Source: Chloroflexota bacterium (GTDB lineage: Bacteria; Chloroflexota; Anaerolineae; Aggregatilineales; Phototrophicaceae). From it: DNA of 64,000 nt. The notes under the pieces are model-generated. The model did no database searches. It worked only from the letters and a program-made list of their open reading frames with translations, and had not been told where the DNA came from. Location: positions 1-64,000 of the forward strand of contig WTGF01000086.1 in assembly GCA_011525385.1 (NCBI GenBank), given 5' to 3'. Below, piece by piece: positions 51,938-60,598 of this stretch. The translations under genes were made by a program, and so were the position numbers. Positions within the stretch are counted from its first letter, which is position 1; each line of letters starts with the position of its first letter.

Positions 51938-53137
51938 TTACACGGTCTCGCGAGACGGGATCAGATCGAGGTTTTTGCCTACTCTCTCGAAAGCGACCAA
52001 GGCGCGATCAAGGTGTTTCTGGCGATGCGTAGCTATGTAGCTTGTGCGCAAGAGGGCTTGATTGGGCGGCGTTGCGGGCGGCACAACCGGGTTGGTATAG
52101 ACGCCTTCTTCGATTAACGCCATCCAGGTAAGGCCTGTGCGAAACTGTTCGCCAATCTTGACTGGGATGATTGGCGTCTGACTATTGAAAGTATCATATC
52201 CGAGCTCGATCAAACCCTTGCGCATGTATTCCGCGTTCTTCCAAACCTGTTGGACGTGCTCCGGTTCATTTTCGATGATGTCCAGCGCCGCCAAGACCGC
52301 CGCCAAGTTCGGGGCGGGCAATGCGGCGGAAAAAATCAGCGATCGGGCATGATGCTGTATATAATGAATAACGTCGGCCGACCCGGCGATGAATCCCCCA
52401 ATAGAAGCGAAGCTCTTGCTAAATGTTCCCATGATGAGGTCGACCTGATCGGTTAGGCCAAAGTGCGCTGCCGTCCCACGGCCGCCCCCGGCGACGCCAA
52501 TGCCATGCGCGTCGTCAACGAGAATACGCGCGTCATATTTTTTGCATACTTCTACAATCTGCGGCAACAGGGCGAAGTCGCCGCCCATGCTATAGACCCC
52601 ATCGACCATAACAATTTTGCCATGTTCGTCCGGTATCCTGCTCAAGACACGTTCGAGGTCGAGAACATCATTGTGTTTGAAGCGTTTCATCATGCCGCGG
52701 GACATGGAAACCCCGTCGACAACAGAAGCATGCACGTCCTTGTCGAGGATCGCCACATCGTTCTTCCCGATTAAGGCGGAGACAGTCCCGAGGTTCGTCT
52801 GGTACCCTGTGGAAAAAACCAGTGACGCTTCTTTGCCCACAAACTGAGCCAGACGCCGGTCTGCCTCGAGGTGAAGTTCGAGCGTGCCATTGAGAAATCG
52901 CGATCCAGTGACGCTAGTGCCGTAACGCTTTGTCGCTTCGATCGCCGCCGCTTGCACGCGACTGTCGGTTGTCAGGCCCAAGTAATTGTTGGAGCCCAAC
53001 ATGACGACGTCTTTGTCTTCGAAAGTTGCTGTCGTGCCTTCGGAGTCGCTCAGAGCGCGGAAGAAGGGGTAAATGCCCATTTCCATGGCTTCCCTGGCGA
53101 CCGTAAATCCCGCTAACTTGTCGTATATATCAGCCAC
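51938..53137 (-). CDS. Alpha-oxoamine synthase, serine palmitoyltransferase-like
   Basis: PLP enzyme that condenses an amino acid with an acyl-CoA. 399 residues. The PLP lysine is K241 in GTFSKSFASIGG, the PLP-stacking His is H136 (KDVHASVVDG), and DDAHGIGV and SRFLNGTLELH are present. The family includes serine palmitoyltransferase, KBL, BioF and HemA. The N-terminus (DKLAGFTVAREAMEMGIYPFFRAL) and C-terminus (TNPVVPPATPPNQALLR) resemble bacterial serine palmitoyltransferases more than KBL or BioF. That would make a sphingolipid base, but 2-amino-3-ketobutyrate ligase or AONS cannot be excluded. The gene is alone on this strand. Confidence 0.85.
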   Translation of the reverse strand: MADIYDKLAGFTVAREAMEMGIYPFFRALSDSEGTTATFEDKDVVMLGSNNYLGLTTDSRVQAAAIEATKRYGTSVTGSRFLNGTLELHLEADRRLAQFVGKEASLVFSTGYQTNLGTVSALIGKNDVAILDKDVHASVVDGVSMSRGMMKRFKHNDVLDLERVLSRIPDEHGKIVMVDGVYSMGGDFALLPQIVEVCKKYDARILVDDAHGIGVAGGGRGTAAHFGLTDQVDLIMGTFSKSFASIGGFIAGSADVIHYIQHHARSLIFSAALPAPNLAAVLAALDIIENEPEHVQQVWKNAEYMRKGLIELGYDTFNSQTPIIPVKIGEQFRTGLTWMALIEEGVYTNPVVPPATPPNQALLRTSYIATHRQKHLDRALVAFERVGKNLDLIPSRETV

Positions 53138-53450
53138 AGTATTCTCTCCCGGTCTTGTGACAAAAGCGTGGAAACGAAGGTACGAACGTCTGGGAGCAAG
53201 TTCGAACTTTCAAGAGTGTAACAGGGCGACTAGCGATTAACAACATTCAATCGGCAAGGGAATAACATACTTGTGCAATCCTTCACTTGCGCTTGACCGG
53301 CAATTCGTCGTACAATAGCGGGCGTTCAGCTAGCACTATAGCCGCGCGGCGCGTAACCGGCGAATCGGTCACAGGAATGTCGCGCTCACGCAAATTAGCA
53401 AGCCGTTTCGTCACATGAGCGATGTGGTTTACATAAACAGGGAGCGAGTT
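53138..53450. other. Divergent intergenic region
   Basis: No gene is seen between the oxoamine synthase (-) and the small membrane protein (+). A weak promoter for the latter may be TTGCGC (53287-53292), an 18-base spacer and TACAAT (53311-53316). Dispersed element copy d (53341-53440) would then lie in its 5' leader. Confidence 0.4.
53341..53440 (+). repeat. Dispersed structured element, copy d
   Basis: Begins GCCGCGCGGCGCGTAACCGG and keeps AATGTCGCGCTCAC. The hairpin is AAGCC..TCGT-loop-GCGA..GGTTT, with a wobble pair where copy a has TCGC/GCGA. It ends just before the ribosome binding site of the gene at 53451. Confidence 0.65.
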
Positions 53451-53699
53451 ATGTCAAGTCTAACGATCCGCCGAATCGTTGTTTGGGTGATCTCGATGGT
53501 GCTGGGTCTCCTCGTCGGTTACGGGACCATAACAGTGGGCTTCGATATGCTGCCGCTCTTTAGCGCAGTGCAAACGCCGCAGGGCGTTAGTATTGAAGAA
53601 TACGGGATGATCTATTATCTCTTCACGTCGATTCCAATCGGTCTTGTTTTCGTCATCTGGTTGGATGCCTTTATGGGCACGCGCATTTTGCCAGATTAA
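53451..53699 (+). CDS. Small two-helix membrane protein of unknown function
   Basis: 82 residues from ATG 53451 (AGGGAGCG upstream). Two hydrophobic segments are at about 10-30 (IVVWVISMVLGLLVGYGTIT) and 54-71 (YYLFTSIPIGLVFVIWLD). A short loop lies between them and GTRILPD ends the chain. No family is recognised. A clear terminator follows, so it is a single-gene unit preceded by dispersed element copy d. Confidence 0.65.
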   Translation: MSSLTIRRIVVWVISMVLGLLVGYGTITVGFDMLPLFSAVQTPQGVSIEEYGMIYYLFTSIPIGLVFVIWLDAFMGTRILPD

Positions 53700-53722
53700 C
53701 GAGTCCTGATTCCCAGCGACGA

Positions 53723-53747
53723 AGTCCACTCAAAAGTGGGCTTTTTT
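53723..53747 (+). terminator. Intrinsic terminator
   Basis: AGTCCACT (53723-53730) pairs with AGTGGGCT (53735-53742), with one G-U pair, followed by TTTTTT. It ends the small membrane protein gene. Confidence 0.8.
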
Positions 53748-53862
53748 GTTTTTAGCCAGAAGCCCTTCATCAGCTTTGGCTAAGCTCTGTCACTATGCAA
53801 TTTGATAGCTATCGCGACAGCGATGATAGATTCTGCGAGCAGCCAACGAGTAAGATGGCATT

Positions 53863-55155
53863 ATGACGCGAAAACGACGATCAACCATATCCGGCTTGTA
53901 TAAGCGGTCACTTGCCGAGAGGCAGGCGATCGCCCGCGATTGGGCCGATCTTTCGGCCAAGGACCTGCAAAGCCTGGAAGAAGGCGGCTTGGCCTTGCAT
54001 GAAGCCGATCTGATGATTGAAAATGTCATCGGACGATATTCCTTGCCTTTTGGCGTCGCCACGAACTTCTTGATCAATGACATCGACTACCTGATTCCAA
54101 TGGTGATTGAAGAGCCATCGGTCGTTGCCGCTTGCAGCTTTGCTGCCAAGCTGTTTCGCGCGGGTGGGGGCTTCCAGGCGTCGAGCGACGATTCACTGAT
54201 GACGGGCCAAATTCAATTGCTTGATGTCAAAGACAGGGGTCGCGTTGTCGGGGCTATCGAGCGGCATAAGGCGGAGATACTTAACAAGGCGAATGAAACA
54301 GCGGGCAGCATCAAGGGACGCGGGGGCGGAGCCGTCGACCTGCGGACTCGCGTTTTCAAGAATACAAGTATGGGGGAAATGATCGTCGTTCATCTGCTCT
54401 ATGATGCGCGTGATGCCATGGGCGCGAACGCAGTGAATACGGCGCTGGAACAGGTCTCGCCATTCATCGAAAAGATCACCGGCGCACGGGCAAATCTGCG
54501 GATTCTAAGCAATCTGTCCGACGATAGAAGGGCATGGGCCGAAGGCAGTATTCCCGCCTCCGCACTCGGCAAGGAATACGCGAGCGGGGCGGAAGTTATC
54601 GACGGCATTCTGGAGGCTGCCTTGTTCGCCGAGTTGGATCCTTACCGCGCGGCCACGCACAACAAGGGCATCATGAACGGTATTGACGCGCTGCTGATCG
54701 CTACCGGGAATGACTGGCGGGCAGTAGAAGCGGGCGCGCATGCCTATGCGGCGCGCGCCGGCCGCTATTCGAGCCTTTCCCGCTGGTGGAAAGATGAACG
54801 CGGCGACTTGCGAGGGCGAATTGAATTGCCCCTGGCGGTGGGCATTGTGGGAGGGGCAACGCGCGTCCAGCGCCTGGCGCAGACCGCGCTCAAGATTCTT
54901 GGGGTTCAGTCGGCTCGACAACTGGCGGAAGTGGCGGCGGCGGTTGGTCTGGCGCAAAACCTGGCGGCAATGCGCGCGCTGTCCACCGATGGCATTCAGA
55001 GCGGGCATATGCGTATGCACGCCCGCCAGCTAGCGATTGCCGCCGGAGCCCATACAGAAGACGTCCTGGCTATCGCGCAACAAATGAAAGAGGAGGGCAA
55101 GATTCGATTGGAGCGCGCAAGAGAACTGGTCAATCAACGAAAGTCACGATCATGA
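53863..55155 (+). CDS. mvaA: Hydroxymethylglutaryl-CoA reductase, class II
   Basis: Interconverts HMG-CoA and mevalonate; here it probably works in isoprenoid synthesis. 430 residues. Catalytic residues are visible: E53 in [15 protein letters not shown]184 in [12 protein letters not shown]268 in THNKGIMNG and H382 in [11 protein letters not shown]. These blocks and the lack of a membrane anchor place it with class II (Pseudomonas mevalonii-like) enzymes. Its stop overlaps the HMG-CoA synthase start (ATGA), so the operon is co-translated. The start codon at 53863 has only a weak ribosome binding site. Confidence 0.94.
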   Translation: MTRKRRSTISGLYKRSLAERQAIARDWADLSAKDLQSLEEGGLALHEADLMIENVIGRYSLPFGVATNFLINDIDYLIPMVIEEPSVVAACSFAAKLFRAGGGFQASSDDSLMTGQIQLLDVKDRGRVVGAIERHKAEILNKANETAGSIKGRGGGAVDLRTRVFKNTSMGEMIVVHLLYDARDAMGANAVNTALEQVSPFIEKITGARANLRILSNLSDDRRAWAEGSIPASALGKEYASGAEVIDGILEAALFAELDPYRAATHNKGIMNGIDALLIATGNDWRAVEAGAHAYAARAGRYSSLSRWWKDERGDLRGRIELPLAVGIVGGATRVQRLAQTALKILGVQSARQLAEVAAAVGLAQNLAAMRALSTDGIQSGHMRMHARQLAIAAGAHTEDVLAIAQQMKEEGKIRLERARELVNQRKSRS

Positions 55156-56219
55156 ACAGTGAACCACGCTGGTTAATGAAGCCGGATCGAGGCGTAGGCA
55201 TTGTCGGATATGGCGCTTACATACCGTGTTACCGATTGCCCGGGCGCGAGATCTCGCGAATATGGACGAAGGGGCAGGGCGCTGCGCCTGTGCGGGAAAA
55301 GGCAGTGGCGGGCATAGACGAAGATGTGATCACGATGTCGATTGAGGCGGCGCGCAACGCTATTGCTTGCGCCGAGATTGCCGCAGAAGATATTCGCGCA
55401 GTTTGGGTTGGCAGCGAGAGCCATCCCTACGCGGTAAAGCCGTCAAGTACGATCGTCGCCGAAAGCATTGGCGCTTCAGCCAATATCCAGGCCGCAGACT
55501 GGGAGTTCGCCTGCAAAGCGGGTACCGAGGCCGTGCAAGCGTCGATTGGGATCGTCGGCAGCGGTATGGCGCGCTATACATTGAGCATCGGCATGGACAC
55601 AGCCCAAGGAAGACCCGGCGACGCGCTGGAGTTTACAGCTGGTTCCGGTGGGGCCGCTTTCATATTGGGACCGGCGGAGGAAAGTTACGCCGTCTATCAA
55701 GGGAGTTACAGCTACGTAACGGATACGCCCGACTTCTGGCGCAGATCCGGGGAAACTTATCCCAGCCATGGGGATCGATTCACGGGTGAACCAGCCTACT
55801 TCGCCCATAGCATCGCGGCGGCATCGGCGCTGATGGATATGATGGGCAGTTGCGCCCAAGATTATCAGCACGCCGTTTTTCATCAGCCCAATGTCAAGTT
55901 TCCCGCACGGGCCGCCAAGTCACTTGGCTTCACGACAGAACAAATCTCGGGGGGCTTACTCGCAAACGATATTGGAAATGTTTACTCTGGCTCGTGCATG
56001 ATCGGATTGACCGCGATTCTCGATCGAGCGAATCCCGGCGATCGGATTCTGATGGTTAGCTATGGCAGTGGCGCAGGATCGGACGCGTTTGACCTGTACG
56101 TTACTGACAGGATCGACGAAAAGCCAAAAGATTTGCCGTCCACTCGGGACTACATTCATCGCCGTATTGAAATTGACTACGCTACGTACGTTCGCTATCG
56201 CGACAAACTCAAGGATTAG
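55152..56219 (+). CDS. Hydroxymethylglutaryl-CoA synthase, archaeal type
   Basis: Condenses acetyl-CoA with acetoacetyl-CoA to HMG-CoA. 355 residues, the short archaeal form. The nucleophile is C121 in [12 protein letters not shown]. The acid/base Glu lies in [11 protein letters not shown] and the His in [13 protein letters not shown]. Unlike the neighbouring thiolase homologue, all expected catalytic residues are present. In methanogens this enzyme forms a channelling complex with thiolase and DUF35 proteins, and the same gene order here supports such a complex. Confidence 0.94.
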   Translation: MNSEPRWLMKPDRGVGIVGYGAYIPCYRLPGREISRIWTKGQGAAPVREKAVAGIDEDVITMSIEAARNAIACAEIAAEDIRAVWVGSESHPYAVKPSSTIVAESIGASANIQAADWEFACKAGTEAVQASIGIVGSGMARYTLSIGMDTAQGRPGDALEFTAGSGGAAFILGPAEESYAVYQGSYSYVTDTPDFWRRSGETYPSHGDRFTGEPAYFAHSIAAASALMDMMGSCAQDYQHAVFHQPNVKFPARAAKSLGFTTEQISGGLLANDIGNVYSGSCMIGLTAILDRANPGDRILMVSYGSGAGSDAFDLYVTDRIDEKPKDLPSTRDYIHRRIEIDYATYVRYRDKLKD

Positions 56220-56225
56220 TCTGAC

Positions 56226-57395
56226 ATGAATGTATCAATCATCGGCGCAGGCATGATCCCGGTGCGCGAGCACTGGTCTAAAGGTATTCGCGAGCTGGCT
56301 GCAGAAGCAGCCCGATTAGCCCTCGAAGATGCAGGAACCGCTCATGTCGATGCCTTGTACGTCGGCAATGCCTATGGCGCGACTTTCAATCAACAGACTC
56401 AGTTGGGCAGCTTGATCGGCGCCGAATTAGGGATGAACGGTATCGAGGCATTCACATGTGAAGCGGGCGATGCGTCGGGTGGCGTCGCGCTGCGAACCGC
56501 TTGTCTGGCCGTGGAGTCCGGTTTGGTGAGGTCGGCGCTAGTCGTCGGTGTTGAGAAGGCGACTGACATCGTTGGTCCCGCACGTGTGGGCGCGCGAACT
56601 ATCAGCCTGGATGCCGACCTGGAATCGGTCAACGGGGCGACCATGACCGCGTTGGCCGCGCTGCTGATGCGGCGATACATGTATCAGAACGATCTGACTC
56701 TGTCGCATTTTGAAGGGTTCAGCATCAACGCCCATAGAAATGGCGCTGTCAATCCCTGCGCAATGTATCGCAACAGGCTGCGAGATGGCGCATTTGCCAA
56801 AGCGCCGATGATCGCCGACCCGGTCAGCCTGTTTGACTGCGCGCCGGATGGAGACGGAGCCGCAGCCGTCGTACTGGTTGAGTCAGATCTTGCGGCTGAT
56901 ATGGTGCCGCAGCCAGTGGAAATCTGCGCGAGCGCGGTTGCGACGGATCGATTTATGTTGCAGGACCGCGACGATCCACTTCATTTCGAAGCAATCGGAA
57001 AATCGTTTTTTGGCGCGCTGGAACAAGCCGGACTCGGGCGCGAGGATATCGATCTATTTGAATTGCATGACGCCTATACAATTATGACGGCGCTTGCGCT
57101 TGAAGCGATGGGATGTTGTCCGCCGGGCGCTGGTTGGACGCTGGCGTCAGACAAGGGAGCGAATATTGCTCTGGAGGGCGATCTTCCCATTAGCACTTTC
57201 GGAGGCTTAAAGAGCCGGGGTAATCCTGGGGGAGCCACCGGCATCTACCAAGCCGTGGAATCGGCGCTGCAATTGCGCGAGTTCGCGGGCTCGAACCAAG
57301 TTCCCGACGCGCGGCGCGCGCTCATCCAAAATATCGCCGGTCCGGGAAGCACCGTAGTAACGCATATCTTGCAGAGACAGCCGGACGAAGCTTGA
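56226..57395 (+). CDS. Thiolase homologue lacking canonical catalytic Cys and His
   Basis: 389 residues of the archaeal/SCP2-type thiolase family, starting 6 bases after HMG-CoA synthase. The fold is complete (LYVGNAYG, LHDAYTIMTALALE, GGLKSRG). However, the nucleophile block that normally reads EAACASGGVAL is EAGDASGGVAL here, with Asp82 in place of Cys. The C-terminal GHPxGATG is GNPGGATG, with Asn for His. A different cysteine, C78, lies four residues before. Either it works by an unusual mechanism or it has become a non-catalytic partner of HMG-CoA synthase. The alignment is gapless by eye; family-wide conservation was not tested. Confidence 0.87.
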   Translation: MNVSIIGAGMIPVREHWSKGIRELAAEAARLALEDAGTAHVDALYVGNAYGATFNQQTQLGSLIGAELGMNGIEAFTCEAGDASGGVALRTACLAVESGLVRSALVVGVEKATDIVGPARVGARTISLDADLESVNGATMTALAALLMRRYMYQNDLTLSHFEGFSINAHRNGAVNPCAMYRNRLRDGAFAKAPMIADPVSLFDCAPDGDGAAAVVLVESDLAADMVPQPVEICASAVATDRFMLQDRDDPLHFEAIGKSFFGALEQAGLGREDIDLFELHDAYTIMTALALEAMGCCPPGAGWTLASDKGANIALEGDLPISTFGGLKSRGNPGGATGIYQAVESALQLREFAGSNQVPDARRALIQNIAGPGSTVVTHILQRQPDEA

Positions 57396-57492
57396 TAGGC
57401 TATGACAGTGTCAATTGCTATCACGATAGCTTTTGATAGGCGGCTAACCGTAAAGTGATGGCGAAGATCAAAGTTGGGGGGCAAGGGGTGAT

Positions 57493-57654
57493 ATGATGCG
57501 GGTAGCCAAATACTGGCGTAACAACAAACTTCGCTATCGCTTGATCAGAAGCGCTGAAGGCGCCAGCCGAAGGCTGGAAGTCAAGCGCCAGTCCAAAGAC
57601 AGGCATCCAATCGCGCTGCGCCGCGAGGCAGCGCTAGAGGCAGAGAGAGCCTAA
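57493..57654 (+). CDS. Small basic protein, likely detached N-terminal part of DUF35
   Basis: 53 residues from ATG 57493 (or 57496) with AAGGGGTGAT upstream. Its TAA overlaps the next ATG by one base. The start VAKYWRNNKLRYRLI matches the N-terminal helix pattern of DUF35 proteins (xxFWRxxxxRYxL), which is normally followed by a CxxC...CxxC zinc ribbon and then an OB fold. Here the remainder is Arg/Lys/Ala-rich and has no Cys. With the OB-fold protein that follows, it appears to form a split, zinc-free DUF35. Confidence 0.6.
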   Translation: MMRVAKYWRNNKLRYRLIRSAEGASRRLEVKRQSKDRHPIALRREAALEAERA

Positions 57655-57962
57655 TGCTTGACCAAGAGTCACGGGATTCCGAAACGCAGTATTCGCGCGT
57701 CAAAGGCTATCAATCCGCCATGGTTGGCACGGTTTACAGTTATACGCTATTACAGGAGCCGCCTTTGGGCTACGAATCGCAGGCGCCGTACTACCTAGCG
57801 TTGGTGGAACTGGATGACGGCGGGTTGGTCACAGCGCAATTGACAGACATTGACGAATCCGTGCAAATTGGGGATCGAGTAGAGATGGTGACCCGCAAAC
57901 TTACGACTGACGGGTCTCAAGGAATGATTGTCTACGGATACAAGTTTCGTCCGGCGCTTTAG
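57654..57962 (+). CDS. DUF35-type OB-fold protein (acyl-CoA-binding partner)
   Basis: 102 residues that correspond to the C-terminal OB fold of DUF35: GTVYSYTLLQEPPLGYESQ, PYYLALVELDDGGLVTAQL and VYGYKFRP at the end. In archaeal HMG-CoA synthase/thiolase complexes DUF35 bridges the two enzymes and holds CoA. The usual zinc-ribbon half is missing and its counterpart seems to be the overlapping small gene upstream. It is the last gene of the mevalonate operon, before a bidirectional terminator. Confidence 0.85.
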   Translation: MLDQESRDSETQYSRVKGYQSAMVGTVYSYTLLQEPPLGYESQAPYYLALVELDDGGLVTAQLTDIDESVQIGDRVEMVTRKLTTDGSQGMIVYGYKFRPAL

Positions 57963-57993
57963 CGGAGTCATCCCGAGACATCGGAAGACTAAA

Positions 57994-58023
57994 ACGAAAG
58001 CCGCTCGTATGAGCGGCTTTCGT
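57994..58023. terminator. Bidirectional intrinsic terminator
   Basis: A perfect 13-bp stem ACGAAAGCCGCTC/GAGCGGCTTTCGT with a GTAT loop lies between the convergent mevalonate operon and the ABC ATPase gene. Short A and T runs on either side allow use in both directions. Confidence 0.8.
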
Positions 58024-58049
58024 CATTTACTGTGAAGTGAGAAACCCGA

Positions 58050-59183
58050 CTAGACGCTCTGGGCAACCTTCCGCTTCTCATCGTATGCCAGGGAGATTTC
58101 ACTGTCGGCATCAAAGATGTGGATGTTGTCCAGATTGAAGGTCACGCTCATTTCGCTACCTACGGTCGCATCGGTGCGAGGATCGGTGCGAGCGATGAAG
58201 TTCTTGCCGCCGCTTTCGAGGTAGATGATCACCTCGTTGCCCATCTGCTCTACAACCTCAACATTGGACGCGAGGTTGGCCGGGATGATGCCCTGCGGCA
58301 AGTAATTCGAGTCATGAATGTCTTCCGGACGGATGCCGCAAACAATATCAGAGCCAACATGGCTGCTGTAGGTTGCGGTCTTGCTCGCGGGCATGCGTAG
58401 CGAGAAAGAGCCTAGGTCCACAACAATGTTGTCGCCATCCGGTTTGAGCGTCGCATCAAAGAAGTTCATCGACGGGCTGCCAATAAAACCGGCCACGAAT
58501 ATGTTGCGTGGATTGTGATACAGATTATAGGGGGAATCAATCTGCTGCAGTCTGCCTTCGTTGAGTACACAGATCCGCGTTCCCATGGTCATGGCTTCGA
58601 CCTGGTCATGCGTTACGTAGATGAAGGTCGTTTCCAGACGCTGGTGCAGCCGGCTGATAAAGGAACGAGCTTCGACGCGCAACTTGGCATCGAGATTGGA
58701 CAGAGGCTCGTCCATCAAGAAGACGGCTGGCTCGCGTACAATCGCACGACCGACGGCGACGCGTTGACGCTGACCACCGGAGAGTTGGCGCGGACGCCGA
58801 TCCAGCAAGTGACCGATACCCAATTCATTGGCGGCTTCGCGAACGCGCTCGTCAATGATTTTCTTGGGAGTTTTGCGCAGCTTCAAACCGAAAGCCATGT
58901 TATCATAAACGGTCATATGCGGATAAAGTGCGTAACTTTGGAAGACCATAGCCACATCCCGGTCCTTAGGCGCGACATTGTTGACAACACGATCGCCAAT
59001 CAGAATCTCGCCCTCGGTGATTTCTTCCAGACCAGCAAGCATGCGCAAGCTCGTCGATTTACCGCATCCGGATGGTCCGACGAAAACCAGAAATTCCTTG
59101 TCGGCGACCTCGATGTTCAAATCCGATACAACACGTTGATCGCCAAAATCCTTTGAAACATGATTGAATGTAACACCAGCCAC
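58050..59183 (-). CDS. Sugar ABC importer ATP-binding protein (UgpC/MsmK-like)
   Basis: 377 residues. Walker A GPSGCGKST is near 37-45, Q-loop FQSYALYPH, signature LSGGQRQRVA, Walker B FLMDEPLSNLD, and H-loop YVTHDQVEAMT. An OB/TOBE-type regulatory domain (about 240-365) includes GIRPEDI. Proteins of this type energise carbohydrate (CUT1) permeases. No permease or binding protein is adjacent, so it may serve several importers encoded elsewhere, as MsmK does. The degraded MalG-like permease at 49.7 kb is not linked to it. Confidence 0.92.
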   Translation of the reverse strand: MAGVTFNHVSKDFGDQRVVSDLNIEVADKEFLVFVGPSGCGKSTSLRMLAGLEEITEGEILIGDRVVNNVAPKDRDVAMVFQSYALYPHMTVYDNMAFGLKLRKTPKKIIDERVREAANELGIGHLLDRRPRQLSGGQRQRVAVGRAIVREPAVFLMDEPLSNLDAKLRVEARSFISRLHQRLETTFIYVTHDQVEAMTMGTRICVLNEGRLQQIDSPYNLYHNPRNIFVAGFIGSPSMNFFDATLKPDGDNIVVDLGSFSLRMPASKTATYSSHVGSDIVCGIRPEDIHDSNYLPQGIIPANLASNVEVVEQMGNEVIIYLESGGKNFIARTDPRTDATVGSEMSVTFNLDNIHIFDADSEISLAYDEKRKVAQSV

Positions 59184-59360
59184 GAGAGCCTCCGATCAAT
59201 TACCTAGATAGACGAAAATACTGTTAAAACTGCACAAAGAGCTTACTTGACAGTAAAATGCTTTTGTAGTGGTCATTATAGCGGTTTTTTCTGATTTTGC
59301 AAATATTTTGGCGAATTGATGTAAAATTCCCGTAAATTCCCAGCGGAGAACGAAGAAGCC

Positions 59361-60581
59361 ATGGCTGACAACCCAAACGCAGAGATCATTGCAATTGGAA
59401 CGGAATTGCTTCTAGGCGAGATTACCGATACGAATTCGGTCTTCATGGCCAGGCAGTTGCGGAATATCGGAGTGAACATTTTCTTCATGACGACGGTGGG
59501 CGACAACCTCGGCAGGATCGCCGAATCGATAAGGGCGGCCTTTAGCCGCGCGGAGATCGTTATAACTTGCGGCGGGCTGGGACCAACTGTGGACGATATG
59601 ACACGGCAGGCCGTTGCCGACGCCACTGAAAGACCGCTCGAGTTTCATCAATCGTTATATGACAGCATTGCCGAGAGGTTCCAAGGATTTGGGGTTCGCA
59701 TGACCGCAAACAATCGGCAACAAGCGTACTTGCCGCATGAGGCCCTATTGGTAGAGAACCCCGTCGGCACAGCGCCGGCCTTCATTGTTGAGTCGGACCT
59801 GGGCATCATTATCTGTCTGCCCGGGGTCCCGCGAGAAATGAAATATCTGCTGACCGCATCCGTCGTGCCCTATTTGCTTCGCAAGTTTGACCTTGGCATC
59901 ATCGTTGCCAGGACGTTGAGGACCGCGGGTATTGGCGAAAGTTCGCTGGATGACATGATCGGGGCGGAAATTCTCAATGAGCGCAATCCAAGCGTCGGTT
60001 TGGCGGCGCATCATGGTTGCGTCGATATCCGTCTGACTGCCAAGGCGAAGAGCAAAGTCGAAGCGGAGTCGCTTTTGGACGCGATGCAGCAGAGGCTTTT
60101 TAACCGAGTCGGGGATCATATTTTTGGGACTGACGAGGCAACATTGGAGGGCGTAGTTTCACAGATGCTGGGGGCGCGCCAACTCTCGATTCACATATTG
60201 GAAGCTGGCTTGCCGGGCGTCATAAGCGAGCGACTTGATTCGGGCCTGTCTTTTGTTACTTCCGAGGCGCTTGCTCATCCAGATGACTTGTTCAACAAAC
60301 TGGGACGGGATTCGCGGGATACTACGCTGAGAGAATTGGCAGTGGATGCGGTTCAGCGTTCTCGACGAGAAAACGGGTCTGACGCCTGCGTTGTATCGCT
60401 GAGCTATCCCGATCTGGACGAGAACGCGGATCTTGAGCAGGGTAGCGCAATCGCCGTCGCAACCGCCGAGGGAGTCGCGTATCGGGCCTACGGGTTCGGC
60501 GCGCGCTCGGCTCTGGCGCAGGACTGGCTGTCTCGCTGGGGGTTGGCCAACCTGTGGCGAATGCTCAAGGATGGGGATTGA
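59361..60581 (+). CDS. cinA: CinA-like protein with degenerate C-terminal deamidase domain
   Basis: 406 residues. The N-terminal MoeA/MogA-like (COG1058) domain is clear: AEIIAIGTELLLGEITDTNS, TCGGLGPTVDDMTR, NPVGTAPAF and CLPGVPREMK. The middle KH-type region covers about 170-265. The C-terminal PncC-like domain (about 275-400), which in active NMN deamidases has ESCTGG, reads HILEAGLPG, so the catalytic Ser and the TGG are lost. ADP-ribose pyrophosphatase activity of the first domain may remain. The start ATG lies after GCGGAGAACGAAG. Confidence 0.9.
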   Translation: MADNPNAEIIAIGTELLLGEITDTNSVFMARQLRNIGVNIFFMTTVGDNLGRIAESIRAAFSRAEIVITCGGLGPTVDDMTRQAVADATERPLEFHQSLYDSIAERFQGFGVRMTANNRQQAYLPHEALLVENPVGTAPAFIVESDLGIIICLPGVPREMKYLLTASVVPYLLRKFDLGIIVARTLRTAGIGESSLDDMIGAEILNERNPSVGLAAHHGCVDIRLTAKAKSKVEAESLLDAMQQRLFNRVGDHIFGTDEATLEGVVSQMLGARQLSIHILEAGLPGVISERLDSGLSFVTSEALAHPDDLFNKLGRDSRDTTLRELAVDAVQRSRRENGSDACVVSLSYPDLDENADLEQGSAIAVATAEGVAYRAYGFGARSALAQDWLSRWGLANLWRMLKDGD

Positions 60582-60598
60582 GACGTGGGACTAACCGA

